Assembly (NCBI RefSeq): GCF_000485595.1
Contig: NW_014577563.1
Span: 73,610-98,609 of the forward strand
DNA length: 25,000 bases
DNA from: Priapulus caudatus
Lineage: Eukaryota > Priapulida > Priapulimorpha > Priapulimorphida > Priapulidae
Reading direction: 5' to 3'
The first letter of the stretch is position 1, and each line of letters begins with the position of its first letter. Below are positions 10,201-24,275 of the stretch, piece by piece. The position numbers and the translations under genes are program-made. Below the pieces are notes generated by a model. It was not told where the DNA came from. It worked only from the letters and a program-made list of their open reading frames with translations, and searched no databases.

Positions 10201-10868
10201 GCAATGTTGATAATATGTATGGTAAAATAGCAAATTATAGCAATTGCTCCAAAAATTGCGCATTACTAGAAGTTTACATTACTAACTAGTCTATTTCATA
10301 ATGATAAAAATAATAATTATTTTTATTTTTACTACTGACTTACTACTACTACTACTACTATATATATATATATATATACTACTGCTCATAGGGTCTATGT
10401 CCCCCAGGGTACTGCCGGAACGTACCCTGGTAACTATCTGATATGGTTAGGGTTAGGGTTAGGGTTAGGGAGTAGGCGTAGGCGACTCTCTAGACTCGTT
10501 AGTGGAGTAGACGAGGTACGGTCCGAGGTAACGCATATTAGATAGTACCAGGGTACGTTCCGGCAGTACCCTGGGGGACATAGACCCTATGAGCACTACT
10601 ACTAAGTACTACTTCTTCTTCTTCTACTACTACTACTATATACTACTACTACTACTACTACTACTACGACTACTACTACTATATAAACTATACAAACAAT
10701 GTAATATATAACTATATAATAATATACTAATGGATGTGCGCACCACGTGGTTATTGTAGCTACCGGGTCCTCTATTCGGTTCCCCGCGAAGATCCAAGAA
10801 GATACCAGCTTTTGTTGGTGGCAATTTCGTTGGCAGTAGTTGCCTATCTAATGTTGTGCCAAACGAAA
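7236..10868 (-). CDS. Sperm-tail PG-rich repeat (SHIPPO-like) protein with C-terminal CxxC knuckle, N-terminus not found
   Basis: Five minus-strand exons fit together in phase. A 10868-10744: SFGTTLDRQLL, LPPTKAGIFLDL, NRGPGSYNNHV. B 10144-10091: KGYSLAARTGPRL. C 8797-8667 (or from 8764): KKPFLSGSSRF. D 8174-8051: PGTYEHEVRQNRRLSFHGSF. E 7352-7236: CDVC, GDYYCYRRE, CRQC, then TGA at 7238-7236. The C/D junction rebuilds LPGPGTYEHE, a classic PGPGxY sperm-tail repeat. D/E places NNDDK directly before CDVC, giving C-x2-C-x16-C-x2-C, a likely zinc knuckle. Proteins with such repeats bind ciliary and flagellar microtubules, so an axonemal role is inferred. D, E and C have good splice sites; A's donor (GTG|GTGCGC) and B's acceptor are weak. 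A needs an upstream exon (its first codon is split) that I could not find. Exon E also offers a donor (GT at 7239), so the C-terminus may continue. The introns contain LINE tails and MITEs. Confidence 0.6.
7447..7501. repeat. CCCTTT-type polypyrimidine tract
   Basis: A pyrimidine-only tract built of CCCTTT/CCTTTT hexamer variants lies just upstream, in minus-strand terms, of the last exon of the PG-rich gene. Confidence 0.8.
7695..8040. repeat. Dispersed TGCG/CGCA tracts with a two-copy unit
   Basis: Short TGCG runs lie at about 7695-7735. At 7920-8040 there are CACGCACG runs plus a roughly 50-bp unit containing ACGCAAGCGGGG present twice (about 7941 and 7991). Together they occupy the intron between exons D and E of the minus-strand gene. 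Confidence 0.7.
8191..8287 (-). mobile_element. 3' end of a non-LTR retrotransposon, copy 1
   Basis: This matches the reverse complement of 9951-10050 and the same strand as 24461-24570. In element orientation it ends in a TGCAATAAAGATTT-like region and an (AAT)n tail. A shared 3' end with a microsatellite tail and no inverted repeats fits a LINE, or a SINE using a LINE tail. The tail ends 16 bp before the acceptor of exon D of the minus-strand gene. Confidence 0.7.
9006..9076. repeat. (AACTAT)n-like low-complexity DNA
   Basis: Imperfect repeats of ACTATA/AACTAT. Similar sequence recurs at about 10052-10082 and 10684-10735. Confidence 0.7.
9091..9655. repeat. TTCAAGGACTTTTC repeat block with an exact 60-bp tandem duplication
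   Basis: The words TTCAAGGACTTTT and TTCAAGGACATTTT recur across the block. Positions 9471-9530 and 9531-9590 are an essentially exact 60-bp tandem duplication, and a third copy is partial. Open frames on both strands follow from the 60-bp (20-codon) period and are not credible genes. The near-identity of the two units points to a recent duplication. Confidence 0.9.
9666..9949. mobile_element. MITE with CAGGCCCGTAGCC ends
   Basis: Perfect 13-bp inverted repeats CAGGCCCGTAGCC lie at 9671-9683 and 9932-9944. They are flanked by the 5-bp direct repeat AACAC (9666-9670 and 9945-9949). The interior is rich in G and C homopolymers and has no coding capacity. The superfamily is not identified. Confidence 0.75.
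9951..10050 (+). mobile_element. 3' end of a non-LTR retrotransposon, copy 2
   Basis: This has the same sequence as 8191-8287 and 24461-24570 in the opposite orientation, ending ATGCAATAAAGATTT followed by (AAT)n. It abuts the CAGGCCCGTAGCC MITE, which may have inserted into it. Confidence 0.7.
10335..10383. repeat. (ACT)n and (AT)n microsatellite
   Basis: Tandem ACT and AT units immediately to the left of the T2 element. The repeat resumes on the other side at 10595-10684. Confidence 0.85.
10384..10594. mobile_element. Telomere-repeat MITE, family T2, copy 1
   Basis: Exact 47-bp inverted ends lie at 10384-10430 and 10548-10594. Further pairing, with one indel, continues inward. The core carries four TTAGGG units (10445-10470). 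The ends start GCTCATAGGGTC, similar to family T1. It sits inside ACT repeats, so the target duplication is ambiguous. It lies in the intron between exons A and B of the minus-strand gene. A second copy, inverted, is at 16390-16655. Confidence 0.85.
10595..10684. repeat. (ACT)n/(TTC)n microsatellite, right side of T2
   Basis: Continuation of the ACT-rich repeat on the right of the T2 insertion, with a short TTC run. Confidence 0.85.
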
Positions 10869-11241
10869 CTAGAATAAATGAAAAATGCTCATTCATCATC
10901 TATAGTGACCTCTACTTGTAGTAGTAATGATATGTACCACATTAAACAACGTTGTTCATAAAATTCTAACAGACGCTACCGATGTTAATGTACTATTTCA
11001 GTATTTGTCACTCGGTTAGTTGTCCCGGTTAGCCCCGAAAACCTACAAACGTTGTAACAGAAATTGTTACTTCATCAATATATATATAAACACTAGAAAG
11101 ATATTCATATCCTTTACATATATAGCACGATAGCATTGTGTTATTATAAATATTTCATATAAAGTGATATCTCCCAGCTATTATAATTCATTTATAGGGG
11201 GGATAGCTGACTTTATGACTTCGATCGTGCATGGCAGTGCG
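10869..11241. other. Unassigned AT-rich DNA
   Basis: The missing 5' exon of the minus-strand PG-rich gene could lie here or beyond, but I see no convincing start codon followed by a phase-1 donor. Confidence 0.4.
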
Positions 11242-11280
11242 GCTGAAGGGTTCATTGTCGTATCAGGTACTACATTATAC

Positions 11281-11334
11281 ATAGTACCAGGAGTAGATAA
11301 TAGGGAATTCCCTATTATCTACTCCTGATAGTAC
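11281..11334. mobile_element. Micro-hairpin element, copy 4, perfect palindrome nested in T1
   Basis: Positions 11288-11327 are a perfect 40-bp palindrome (left half CAGGAGTAGATAATAGGGAA) centred on GAATTC. The 7-bp direct repeat ATAGTAC flanks it (11281-11287 and 11328-11334). This is the shortest and most symmetrical member of the family. Confidence 0.85.
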
Positions 11335-11346
11335 ATATATATACCT

Positions 11347-11466
11347 AGATACAATAATGTAACCCAAACCCAGGATAGGGGTTGGGTTTGGGTTACATTC
11401 TACCATCCCACCTCCTGGGGTTACATCCACCCCCTATCCTGGGTTTTGGGTTACATTATTGTATCT
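11347..11466. mobile_element. Hairpin element with GTAACCC-rich arms nested in T1
   Basis: The arms 11347-11381 and 11431-11466 pair over 35 bp with a one-base indel and begin AGATACAATAATGTAACCC. The loop holds extra TTGGGTTACAT and GGGGTTACAT words. No clear target duplication is seen. It is a third hairpin type, distinct from the micro-hairpins. Confidence 0.7.
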
Positions 11467-11580
11467 AATATGTAACCGAGGTATACACAAAGTGTACCAG
11501 ACTTGTACTACTACTATTTACAGAAGTGTACCCTAACCCTAACCCTAACCCTAAACATACCTCATATAAAAATATAAACC

Positions 11581-11603
11581 TAATACCAAGAATAGATAAT
11601 AGG
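11581..11603. mobile_element. Solo half of a micro-hairpin
   Basis: CCAAGAATAGATAATAGG matches one arm of the micro-hairpin family with no partner arm, directly after the broken T1 copy. It is probably the remnant of a deletion that also removed the T1 right end. Confidence 0.5.
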
Positions 11604-11739
11604 AGTGTTTCACGTGACGTCATAGATCAGGTCACGTGTATTTGTTATGCGTCATGATTGGCAGAAGCGAAGCGTGCTGCTTGACATTTACAGATGAATG
11701 ACCCACATGTTCTGATAGAAAGCGCTGTTTATGTAGTGC

Positions 11740-13170
11740 ACGTACATGTGCGTGCACGTACGTGCATGCGTGCGTGTGTGCGTGCGTGCGTGTGAACTTA
11801 CACGTGCGTGCGTGTACACGTACACGTGCGTGCGTGCGTGTGCACGTACACGTGCGTGCATGCGTGCGTGTGCGTGCGTGTGCACGTACACGTGCGGGCA
11901 TGCGTGCATGCGTGTGTGTGTGTGTGCGTGCGTGCGTGTGCAGGTACACGTGTGTGCATGAGTGCGTTGGTGCGTACGTGCGTGTGTGTACAGGTACACA
12001 TGCGTGCGTGCATGCATGTGCACGTAGACGTTCGTGCGTGCGTGCGTGCGTGCGTGTGCACGTACACCTGCGTGCATGCATGCGTGCGTGTGTATGTAAA
12101 TGTGCGTGCATGCGTGCGTATGTGCGTGCGTGTGTGCGTGCGTGCGTTTGGATGTACACGTGCGCGCGTGTGTACCTGCATATGCACGTACACATGCGTG
12201 CATGCGTGCGTGCGTGTGCACGTACACGTGCGTGCATGCGTGAGTGCGTACGTGTGCAGGTACACGTGTGTGCATGCGCGCGTGCGTTTAGATGTACACG
12301 TGCGCGCGTGCGTACCTGCATATGCACGTACACATGCGTGCGTGCGTGCGTGCATGCGTGCGTGCGGGTGCACGTACACGTGAGTGCATGCGTGTGCACG
12401 TACGCGTGCGTGCATGCGTGCGTGCGTGAATGTGCCCGTACACGTGCGTGCGTGCGTGCGTGCGTACGTGAATGTGCACGTACACGTGCGTGCGTGCGTG
12501 TGTAAATACACGTGCGTGCATGCGTGCGTGTGCACGAACACGTGCGTGCATGCGTGCCTGCGTGCGTGTGCACGTACACGTGCGTACATGCGTGCCTGCG
12601 TGCGTGTGCACGTACACGTGCGTGCGTGTGTGCGCGCGTGTGCAGGTACACGTTCGTGCGTTCGTGCGTGCGTGCGTGCGTGTGCCCGTACACGTGCGTG
12701 CATGAGTGTGTGCGTGCGTGCGTGCGTGAATGTGCACGTACACGTGCGTGCGTGCGTGTGTAAATGCACGTGCGTGCGTGTGTAAATGCACGTGCGTGCA
12801 TGCGTGCGTGTGCACGTACACGTGCGTGCATGCGTGCCTGCGTGCGTGTGCACGTACACGTGCGTGCGTGCGTGCGTGTGTACGCGCGTGTGCAGGTACA
12901 CGTTCGTGCGTGCGTGCGTGCGTGCGTGTGCACGCGCGTGAGCAGGTACACGTTCGTGCGCGCGTGCGAGCGTGCGTGTGCACGTATACGTGCGTGCATG
13001 AGTGTGTGCGTGCGTGCGTGCGTGTGCACGTACACGTGCGTGCATGAGTGTGTGCGTGCGTGCGTGCGTGTGTGCACGCGTGTGCATGTGCACGTCGTGG
13101 CGTTGTGCGTGCGTGCGCACCGTACATCCTCTGGAATAGTGTGGTGCCGTCAGGCGTGCGTGCGTGCGTG
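11740..13170. repeat. 1.4-kb TGCG/CACGTACACGTG alternating purine-pyrimidine tract
   Basis: Nearly the whole interval is built from TGCG, TGTG and TGCA steps, punctuated at irregular 35-150 bp intervals by GCACGTACACGTG palindromes, each holding a CACGTG E-box. Purine-pyrimidine alternation is almost unbroken. All six frames give long open frames of His/Thr/Ala/Arg or Cys/Val/Arg composition; these are compositional and not genes. Confidence 0.95.
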
Positions 13171-13695
13171 CGTGTGAAACATCTGAAATGTCAAAGACGA
13201 CAGCGAGATACCTCAAACGCGCCACACAACAGGTCGAGTGTTACGGACAGCTGAACACTCAAACTGCCGAGCGCTGAGTCTACACACGATTCCCGTTTGT
13301 GCTATGGATGTACAAGCTCGTCAACGGCATGGTCAACCTTGGATACCAACAACACTGATACACCTACGTTCGAACACCAGGAACACTGTCAGAGCACTTT
13401 TTCTTAAAACCCATTCCTGGCAGATGAACACAGAAAGGCCCCTTCTTCCCAGGCTATTACAACGCTGAACGCAACCCACGAAAGTGTGACAGCCGAAAAT
13501 CTAATTCTTTAAAAGTCTCTGATACTGCTAAACACACAGGGCAGTTTCTTTAAGTAAAATTGCTTTTGTTTTTTTTCTTTAGAAAAGTCAAGGAAGATAT
13601 TATTTTAGTCTCAACTAGCCCTCCGTTGGCATAACATCAGTATTTATGGCCCAATATAGCCGTAAGAATAAGATAGAAGGGAACTTACTACGTGG
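13171..13695. other. Unassigned unique DNA between TGCG clusters
   Basis: A short forward open frame (13238-13468) has no recognisable domain and no supporting splice or start context. No gene is supported. Confidence 0.4.
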
Positions 13696-14190
13696 CGTGC
13701 CATGCGGTGCGTGCGGTACCGTTGCGCACATACACGTGCGTGCGTGCGTGGTGCCGCGGCAGGTACTCGGCTGCGGCGCGTCGCACGTACAGTCGCATGC
13801 GTTCTGCGGCGTGTGCACGTACACGGGGTGTGTTGCCGCGTGTACAGTACACGTCGTGCGTTCGCGCGTGGTTGCGCCCACGTAACACGTTCGTAGCATA
13901 GTGTGGCGTGCGTGCGTGGTTGAACTTACACGTCGGCAGCGTGCTTGCGTCGTGAGGTGCACGTACACGTGCGTGCTGCTGCGCGAGCGTGTGTTCGCGC
14001 GGTGCAGGTACACGTTTTGGCGTGACGTGACGGCGGTGTGCTGTGCAGTAACACGTGGTGCAGTTGTGCGTGACGTCGTGCGTGCGTACGTGGCTGTGTG
14101 CAGGTACACGTCGTGCGTTGCGGCAGCGCGTGCGGCATGCCATGCATGTCAACGTAACGTGCGTGCGTGCGTGTGACGTACACGTGGTAG
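13696..14190. repeat. Second, degenerate TGCG/GTACACGT cluster
   Basis: GTACACGT or GTACACGG words recur about every 40-80 bp in CpG-rich sequence, with CGTGCGTGCGTG runs. It resembles a diverged version of the 11740-13170 tract in which the spacers are no longer pure TGCG. Confidence 0.75.
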
Positions 14191-15168
14191 CGTGCTGCGG
14201 TGCTGTATCGAACCAATATCACCATCCTGCTTGCTGCCAACCGTTAAACTGCGCATGTGCGCATATGACGTCAATGTTTATCAACATTAAACGCTCCTAT
14301 AGAATAACGGATTATTCTCCGGCTATTATGCTTTTAGTTTTATAGTTACTATCTATGCCGTATGCGTGCATGGCCATGGTCCTCCGCTACCACATCACTT
14401 TGGTTATATTTTCGATACTATGCAATTAATTTATGCCATTATGGTGATAAATAAATCTTGAAATGATTTGAATTAGATTAAATTAATTCGCATCGAATTG
14501 AACTGAATTGAATATAGGATAGTTACGCGCAAGTATGACCATATATATATATATATATATATATATACAACACATGTGTTGTATATATCTATAATATGAC
14601 CGACGGGCTGCGTGCCTTGCGTCACGTGCGCGTAACGGTAATGCTTGATAAATTTACTCTTGTCTTGATATTTCTGAAGCAGCTGACCTTGTACATTTGG
14701 CTCTTTTCCTGCCTGCATGATTCTTCTCGTTCTATTAGTTCATATCATTATCACAAGTTTATGTAATGTTTAACATTACACTCTTCAAGTTATGTCTGCA
14801 AACTTTATTATTGATTTAAAACTAAAGCGAATGCCAACTATTTTTGTCTGCTACGTTGCTATGATGTAATGCAGTGGCGACATCTATTTCAATTTTAATA
14901 ACTTGAGCATTTCAGTATGTCAGCCTCCATAGCGAATCTATCTGGGAAGGCGTTTGTTTACAGAATTATTTAATAGATATTATGATTATCATGCGAAGAT
15001 GGTAATATCTATTTGAAGGACTGAGTATAAAAGGTATTGTGTGAGGGTGATTAAAGTCTGTTTCTGTTGTAGTACGTTGCAGTATCCAAATTTGGCATCG
15101 AGGCAACGCCAACGGGCTATAGCTAGCCATGGGGTGTGACATAGCTTGGGTAAAGCCAGGTAGTTTAG
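14191..15168. other. Unassigned DNA with one AT palindrome
   Basis: No gene is seen. An (AT)n run (14541-14560) continues into a perfect 28-bp palindrome (14561-14588) centred on CACATGTG. A TATAAAAGG at 15026-15034 has no attached coding sequence. Confidence 0.5.
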
Positions 15169-15452
15169 CCTTTTTTTTTTAGCCAAAAGGCACTGAGGGT
15201 GGGCACAGCCAGAGTTTTTTTGGCACCCTCAGTGGTTCTTTTACGTCCCCATTGACCTTAGTATTACTGGAGACGGGACCGCCATTTTACGTGGTCATCC
15301 GAGCCACGGCACGGGAGATTCACAGTCTCCAGACTCCAATGTTGAGAGCCAGGTTTTTACACCTTGAGAAAATTCACTGACCCGGCCGGGGTTTGAACTC
15401 ACAGCCTTCAGTGGACAGTGTACGAGGCCTAACCACTGGGCCACGGAGGCTC
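15169..15452 (-). mobile_element. tRNA-derived SINE
   Basis: In minus orientation the element starts GAGCCTCCG, followed by an RNA polymerase III A box TGGCCCAGTGG (15443-15433) and a B box GAGTTCAAACC (15400-15390), 43 bp apart start to start as in tRNA genes. A roughly 200-bp tRNA-unrelated body ends near A-rich tracts (T runs at 15169-15180 and 15214-15220 on the plus strand). A CACTGAGGGTG/CACCCTCAGTG hairpin lies close to the 3' end. The tRNA part lacks a properly paired acceptor stem, so it is not a functional tRNA. Confidence 0.8.
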
Positions 15453-15548
15453 TTTAATTGTCAAATTGAAACTTTCTAATGGAATTCGGAAACCGCACTC
15501 CGCAGTGTTGATCTGATCTTTCGACTTCTTCTTCTTCACCTCGGTATG

Positions 15549-16250
15549 GTCCAAGCTAGACCGAATAATTCTGTCCCATATAACCTTTTTTATATTTTGG
15601 TGAGGGTTATTGGGACAGAACGGGGCTCATTGAAATTTCGTGAGATCGCATGCAAAATGCATGCGCTGCGAATGCGGCCCGTACGCCGCTATTGGTGCGA
15701 AAAAAAACCTACCGTTCCCTTCTACATGGCTTTACCTTGCTACTGATATGTGTATACATTCACTTCAATCGTTATTCACTTCTTAAAAGATTGTTTTTCA
15801 TAAACCCCGCTTCGTTCCACTTTCCTAAATTACATCGCCATTTACAAACAATCAGACCAATCAGAGCGAGTCTTACAATAGCCCCTGGTTCTCGCTTGTA
15901 TCTGTGGTGCTGTAGGAGGGCTGATAGACTCGCTCTGATTGGTCTGATTGTTTGTAAATGGTGCACGTAATTTACAAAAGTTAAATGACGCGGTTTTCTG
16001 AAAAACAATCTTTTAAAAAGTGAATAACGATTGAAGTGAATGTATACAAATATCAGTAACAAGGTAAAGCCATGTAGAAGGGAACGGTAGGTTTTTTTTC
16101 GCGCCAATAGCGGCGTACGGGCCGCATTCGCAGCGCATGCATTTTGCATGCGATCTCACGAAATTTCAATGAGCCTCGTTCTGTCCCAATAACCCTCACC
16201 AAAATATAAAAAAGGTTATATGGGACAGAATTATTCGGTCTAGGTCCAAG
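15549..16250. mobile_element. Foldback element with 318-bp inverted arms
   Basis: The arms 15556-15873 and 15926-16243 are equal in length and inverted, with only 52 bp between them. The outer part is near-identical; the innermost 100 bp are more diverged. The 7-bp direct repeat GTCCAAG flanks the element (15549-15555 and 16244-16250). Matching open frames of about 106 and 125 codons on opposite strands simply mirror each other because the arms are inverted. It has no transposase and would be a non-autonomous long-TIR element. Confidence 0.9.
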
Positions 16251-16380
16251 CTTGTTATATATATACAAGTTATTGCGTAAAATGCTAAGTTAACACATGT
16301 TTCACCCAACTATTGTACTCTACGATAAAAGGCCTTCCATTTCTAGTATAGAAAATGCGGAATAGGTGGAATGTGGTGGT

Positions 16381-16664
16381 GCCACTGCCGCTGAGAGGGT
16401 CTATATCCCCCAGACCCAGGTTACTGCCGGAACGTACCCTGGTTACGGTCCGGTATACCGGAACGTACCCTGGAGTGGTGCTATCTAATATGCCGGACCG
16501 TACCTCGCCTACTCCACTAACGAGTCTAGGGAGTCGCCTACTCCCTAACCCCAAACCTAACCCTAACCCTAATCCTAACCCTAACCATATCAAATACTGA
16601 AATAGTGACCAGGGTACGTTCCGGCAGTACCCTGGGGGACATAGACTCTATGTGCGCCACTGCC
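16381..16664. mobile_element. Telomere-repeat MITE, family T2, copy 2
   Basis: The element 16390-16655 is related to 10384-10594 in inverted orientation. It shares TGCCGGAACGTACCCTGG at both ends, the GAGTCTAG/CTCCACTAACG interior and degenerate CCCTAA units (about 16542-16586). It carries an extra internal duplication of CCGGAACGTACCCTGG near its left arm. A clear 9-bp direct repeat GCCACTGCC (16381-16389 and 16656-16664) marks the insertion. It sits about 330 bp upstream of the GTF2H1 start codon. Confidence 0.85.
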
Positions 16665-16994
16665 TGGTGAGTGGTGGCACTGGTGCACTGGTTCATTAGT
16701 TAGGCCGTGTGCAGGGTGTAACAGATAACCAATTCCTCATTATGCACGCTACGCTGCCATCTTTTTATTTCTAGCACAAAAATCTGGTCCCTCGCCTTAA
16801 AACTATTGTTTTCTATATTCACACAGAAGGCACCCACACAGAATTAAGGTGTCGGTATGATGTATCATATGCCCTGGGTCCTGAAACACAGTCACTGTGT
16901 CATACCAGTAAAACTTTTCTGTCCACAATAAGTTATTATGCAGCATAGTCTTGATCTGTGATCATTGTATATGTTTTATTATGTAGCTTACAAA

Positions 16995-22725
<5,731 letters not shown>

Positions 22726-22822
22726 TAGCGGACCTATATATTTGTACAAAACTCATTCGCCGCTACTTTTGATTATATACTATACGTGCGCGTGTGTGCG
22801 TGCGTGCGTGGGGGTGTGTGTG

Positions 22823-22857
<35 letters not shown>

Positions 22858-23045
22858 TTGCGTGTAGGATGTGTGTTCATGTTCGTATGTATGTTGACAT
22901 TTGGTCGTTTTTTTATATTTTTTGACAACATCAATGTTATTTCATTAACGCTTTCATGTCTGCTGTTATTTATAGACAGCGTAGAAATCATGAGACAGAT
23001 AGCGAGATAGCGAATAAGAAAAATAGAGAAATAAACAATTATTAT
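22726..23045 (+). other. GTF2H1 3' untranslated region
   Basis: Non-coding sequence after the TGA reaches AATAAA at 23030-23035, with a second signal at 23082-23087. It contains a TGCG microsatellite (22787-22866), so the transcript would carry a GUGC repeat. Confidence 0.55.
22787..22866. repeat. (TGCG)n microsatellite
   Basis: TGCG/TGTG units of the same type as the 11740-13170 tract, here in the presumed GTF2H1 3' UTR. Confidence 0.9.
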
Positions 23046-23799
23046 TGTTATTATTATTATTGTTATTATTATATAATAATGAATAAATCCACGTGAATAA
23101 TGGCCGGCTGGTTTGAAGTGTTAAGTATTTTGTTGGGATGATGTCATGCAGACGCGTGAGGTCATCATGCTGTGAATTGTGGCGGAGGCTGTGAATGCCT
23201 CGTGAATGTATATTTCACTAATGAGCCATGGAGCCCCTGGTCGCCCGTGGTAACGAAATCAACAACTCGTTGTTATTCATCTTGCCAGTGTCTTTCGCAA
23301 TTACAATGTAATAATATTAATTTTAAAATGTCTTTCGCGAGGACTGAATGATCTTTAGCGACTGACGTGAGCCAAGGTGAGCTATATTTGCTGTAGCTAT
23401 AGTACTAGAGCTATATTTGCTGCTATAATTTCTCACTAAAATTTGTTGATGAAATTGGAAACGCAACGCAAAAATTCGCATGAAAGTCGATGCAAAACGA
23501 AATGCACCTTAAAAAAATTAGGCGTTTTCATTATAACGATAATTGCTAGATGGAAACCACGCATCGAATCACGCAAACGTTTAAATATAGGGGCTATCTC
23601 GCGCTTAACTCTACACCGTCCCACCAGCACACACCTATTACAACACCGTGGGCGAACGCTGGAATATCACCTGCTGAAATTGCCGTGTGCTCTGTTACCA
23701 TCATGCATACTCGGTCGCTTGGCTACGAGCGATGTCGCTATGCATAAGTGACGTAGGTACTTCTAGAAGGATAGGAGAGAACGAGGAACTGGCTTACAG
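23046..23799. other. Unassigned DNA
   Basis: No gene is supported. An ATT/GTT microsatellite lies at 23040-23080. A 15-bp direct repeat GAGCTATATTTGCTG occurs twice at about 23380-23425. A roughly 100-codon forward open frame at 23443-23751 has no recognisable features. Confidence 0.4.
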
Positions 23800-23847
23800 T
23801 CGGACTCGAAGGTGCAGTGCGAGCGGAGCTGTGAGAGCCAGGTCAGA
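23800..23847 (+). other. Candidate internal exon, strand ambiguous
   Basis: A good acceptor (TTACAG, ending 23799) and a consensus donor (AGA|GTAAGT, GT at 23848) enclose 48 nt open as SDSKVQCERSCESQVR. On the other strand the interval 23828-23798 also has a strong acceptor (GGCTCTCACAG) and a donor (ACT|GTAAGC), reading LRSHCTFESD. Only one can be right, and possibly neither. Confidence 0.25.
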
Positions 23848-23865
23848 GTAAGTATGCTTTCTGTT

Positions 23866-23924
23866 GTGTGTGCGTGTGCCTGTGCGTGTGTGTGTGCGTG
23901 TGCGTGTGCGCGCGTGCGTGCGTG

Positions 23925-23955
<31 letters not shown>

Positions 23956-23960
23956 TTGTG
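23866..23960. repeat. TG/TGCG microsatellite
   Basis: Alternating TGTG and TGCG units. Confidence 0.9.
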
Positions 23961-24149
23961 TGTGCGTATGGCTAGTGTGCGTGCGATGTAAATTGCTTGT
24001 ATGTCCGCTACGCCGCTAGGATGCTGTGCAATATATATATATAGAGAGAGAGAGAACGTAGGAAGCGCAGAGAGACAGCTCCAAGAAATGCACACGTGTT
24101 TTATACGATAGGCATACGTAACACGCAAGCCTACAGATACATGCGACCA

Positions 24150-24212
24150 CGCGCACGCACACACACGCACGCACGCACACACGCACGCACGTACGCACGC
24201 ACGCACACGCGT
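24150..24212. repeat. CACG/ACGC microsatellite
   Basis: Tandem ACGC/ACAC units, the complementary orientation of the TGCG repeats at 23866. Confidence 0.9.
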
Positions 24213-24275
24213 CCAGTTTTAAAGCCGCGCCGGGCTAGCAGAGAGTTTATGACTGTTATGGCTTAACAGTATGTG

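Larger units (their letters stand above)
11242..11580. mobile_element. Telomere-repeat MITE, family T1, truncated copy with two nested hairpins
   Basis: The left part matches the T1 copy at 6800 (GCTGAAGGGTTCATTGTCG, then CAGGTACTACA). The distal part matches 6860-6990, including ACACAAAGTGTACCAGACTT and four CCCTAA units (11531-11554). Two hairpins interrupt it at 11281-11334 and 11347-11466. The right inverted repeat expected from the intact copy is missing. Confidence 0.75.

Noticed and set aside
11632-13225. Open frames of up to about 480 codons rich in His/Thr/Ala/Arg (minus) or Cys/Val/Arg (plus)
   Set aside because: They arise in all frames from the TGCG/CACG repeat, have no complexity or domain, and overlap each other on both strands.
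15026-15034. TATA box TATAAAAGG
   Set aside because: No coding exon or transcript-like structure follows it; it is compatible with chance.
15380-15452. Possible functional tRNA gene on the minus strand
   Set aside because: A and B boxes are present, but the acceptor stem does not pair properly and the sequence continues into a SINE body.
15650-16149. Two similar open frames of 106 and 125 codons on opposite strands
   Set aside because: They are mirror images created by the inverted arms of the foldback element, with no start context or domain.
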